A stretch of 5,368 bases of DNA from Desulfobacterales bacterium (lineage in GTDB: Bacteria; Desulfobacterota; Desulfobacteria; Desulfobacterales; C00003106). The position numbers and the translations under genes were made by a program. The notes below the pieces were generated by a model that saw only the letters and a list, made by a program, of their open reading frames with translations, had not been told where the DNA came from and did not search any database. Position 1 is the first letter of the stretch. Each line of letters opens with the position of its first letter. Shown here one piece after another: positions 5,351 to 5,368 of this stretch. The stretch covers positions 1 through 5,368 of the forward strand of contig JAUVFC010000134.1 of the NCBI GenBank assembly GCA_030594505.1. Direction: 5' to 3'.

Positions 5351-5368
5351 ACTAAGAATCTCTAAGAA

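Noticed and set aside
5171..5368. Sigma70 promoter for fabD
   Set aside because: Several AT-rich blocks exist, but no -35/-10 pair with proper spacing was convincing, and the operon may start outside the window.

Overview
The window looks like chromosomal DNA of a Gram-negative, probably anaerobic bacterium, most likely from the Desulfobacterota (old Deltaproteobacteria). This is an inference from four things: secreted and outer-membrane proteins, a FabD variant of a type I associate with that group, a GrdB-type (glycine/sarcosine/betaine reductase component B) protein of a family rich in selenocysteine members, and mid-GC DNA with dense AT-rich inverted repeats between genes. No 16S or other marker is present.

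All recognisable genes lie on the minus strand, so they read from right to left. At the right end (5171-5368) is a repeat-rich intergenic region. It is followed by a tightly packed run of four genes: a malonyl-CoA:ACP transacylase (FabD type, TTG start behind a strong ribosome binding site), a GrdB-like protein (GTG start directly after the fabD stop), a secreted LolA-like protein, and a GC-rich DUF1207-type outer-membrane protein. Gaps between them are 0 to 11 bases, so they are probably one transcript. An acyl-loading enzyme, a redox-family enzyme, a periplasmic lipid-carrier fold and an outer-membrane barrel suggest that a specialised acyl product or lipid is made and moved to the envelope. 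The rest of such a pathway (ketosynthase, ACP, RND transporter) would have to lie outside the window.

Between the DUF1207 gene and the next gene (1213-1504) there is no intact gene. It holds a clear remnant of a MazF/PemK-family toxin, missing its N-terminus and shifted in frame near its C-terminus. The remnant abuts the 3' end of the DUF1207 gene, whose GC content is well above its neighbours. The picture is of a foreign gene inserted next to, or into, a decaying toxin gene. A SAM-dependent O-methyltransferase follows (220-1212). The left edge (1-121) looks like half of a palindromic, MITE-like element cut by the window boundary.

The most interesting signal is in the GrdB-like gene. Serine 189 (codon TCA, one base from TGA) sits where relatives carry selenocysteine in a UxxC motif, and the mRNA just downstream can still fold into a hairpin that fits the bacterial SECIS rules. 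A 42-base tandem duplication at the start of the same gene also duplicates its translation-start region.
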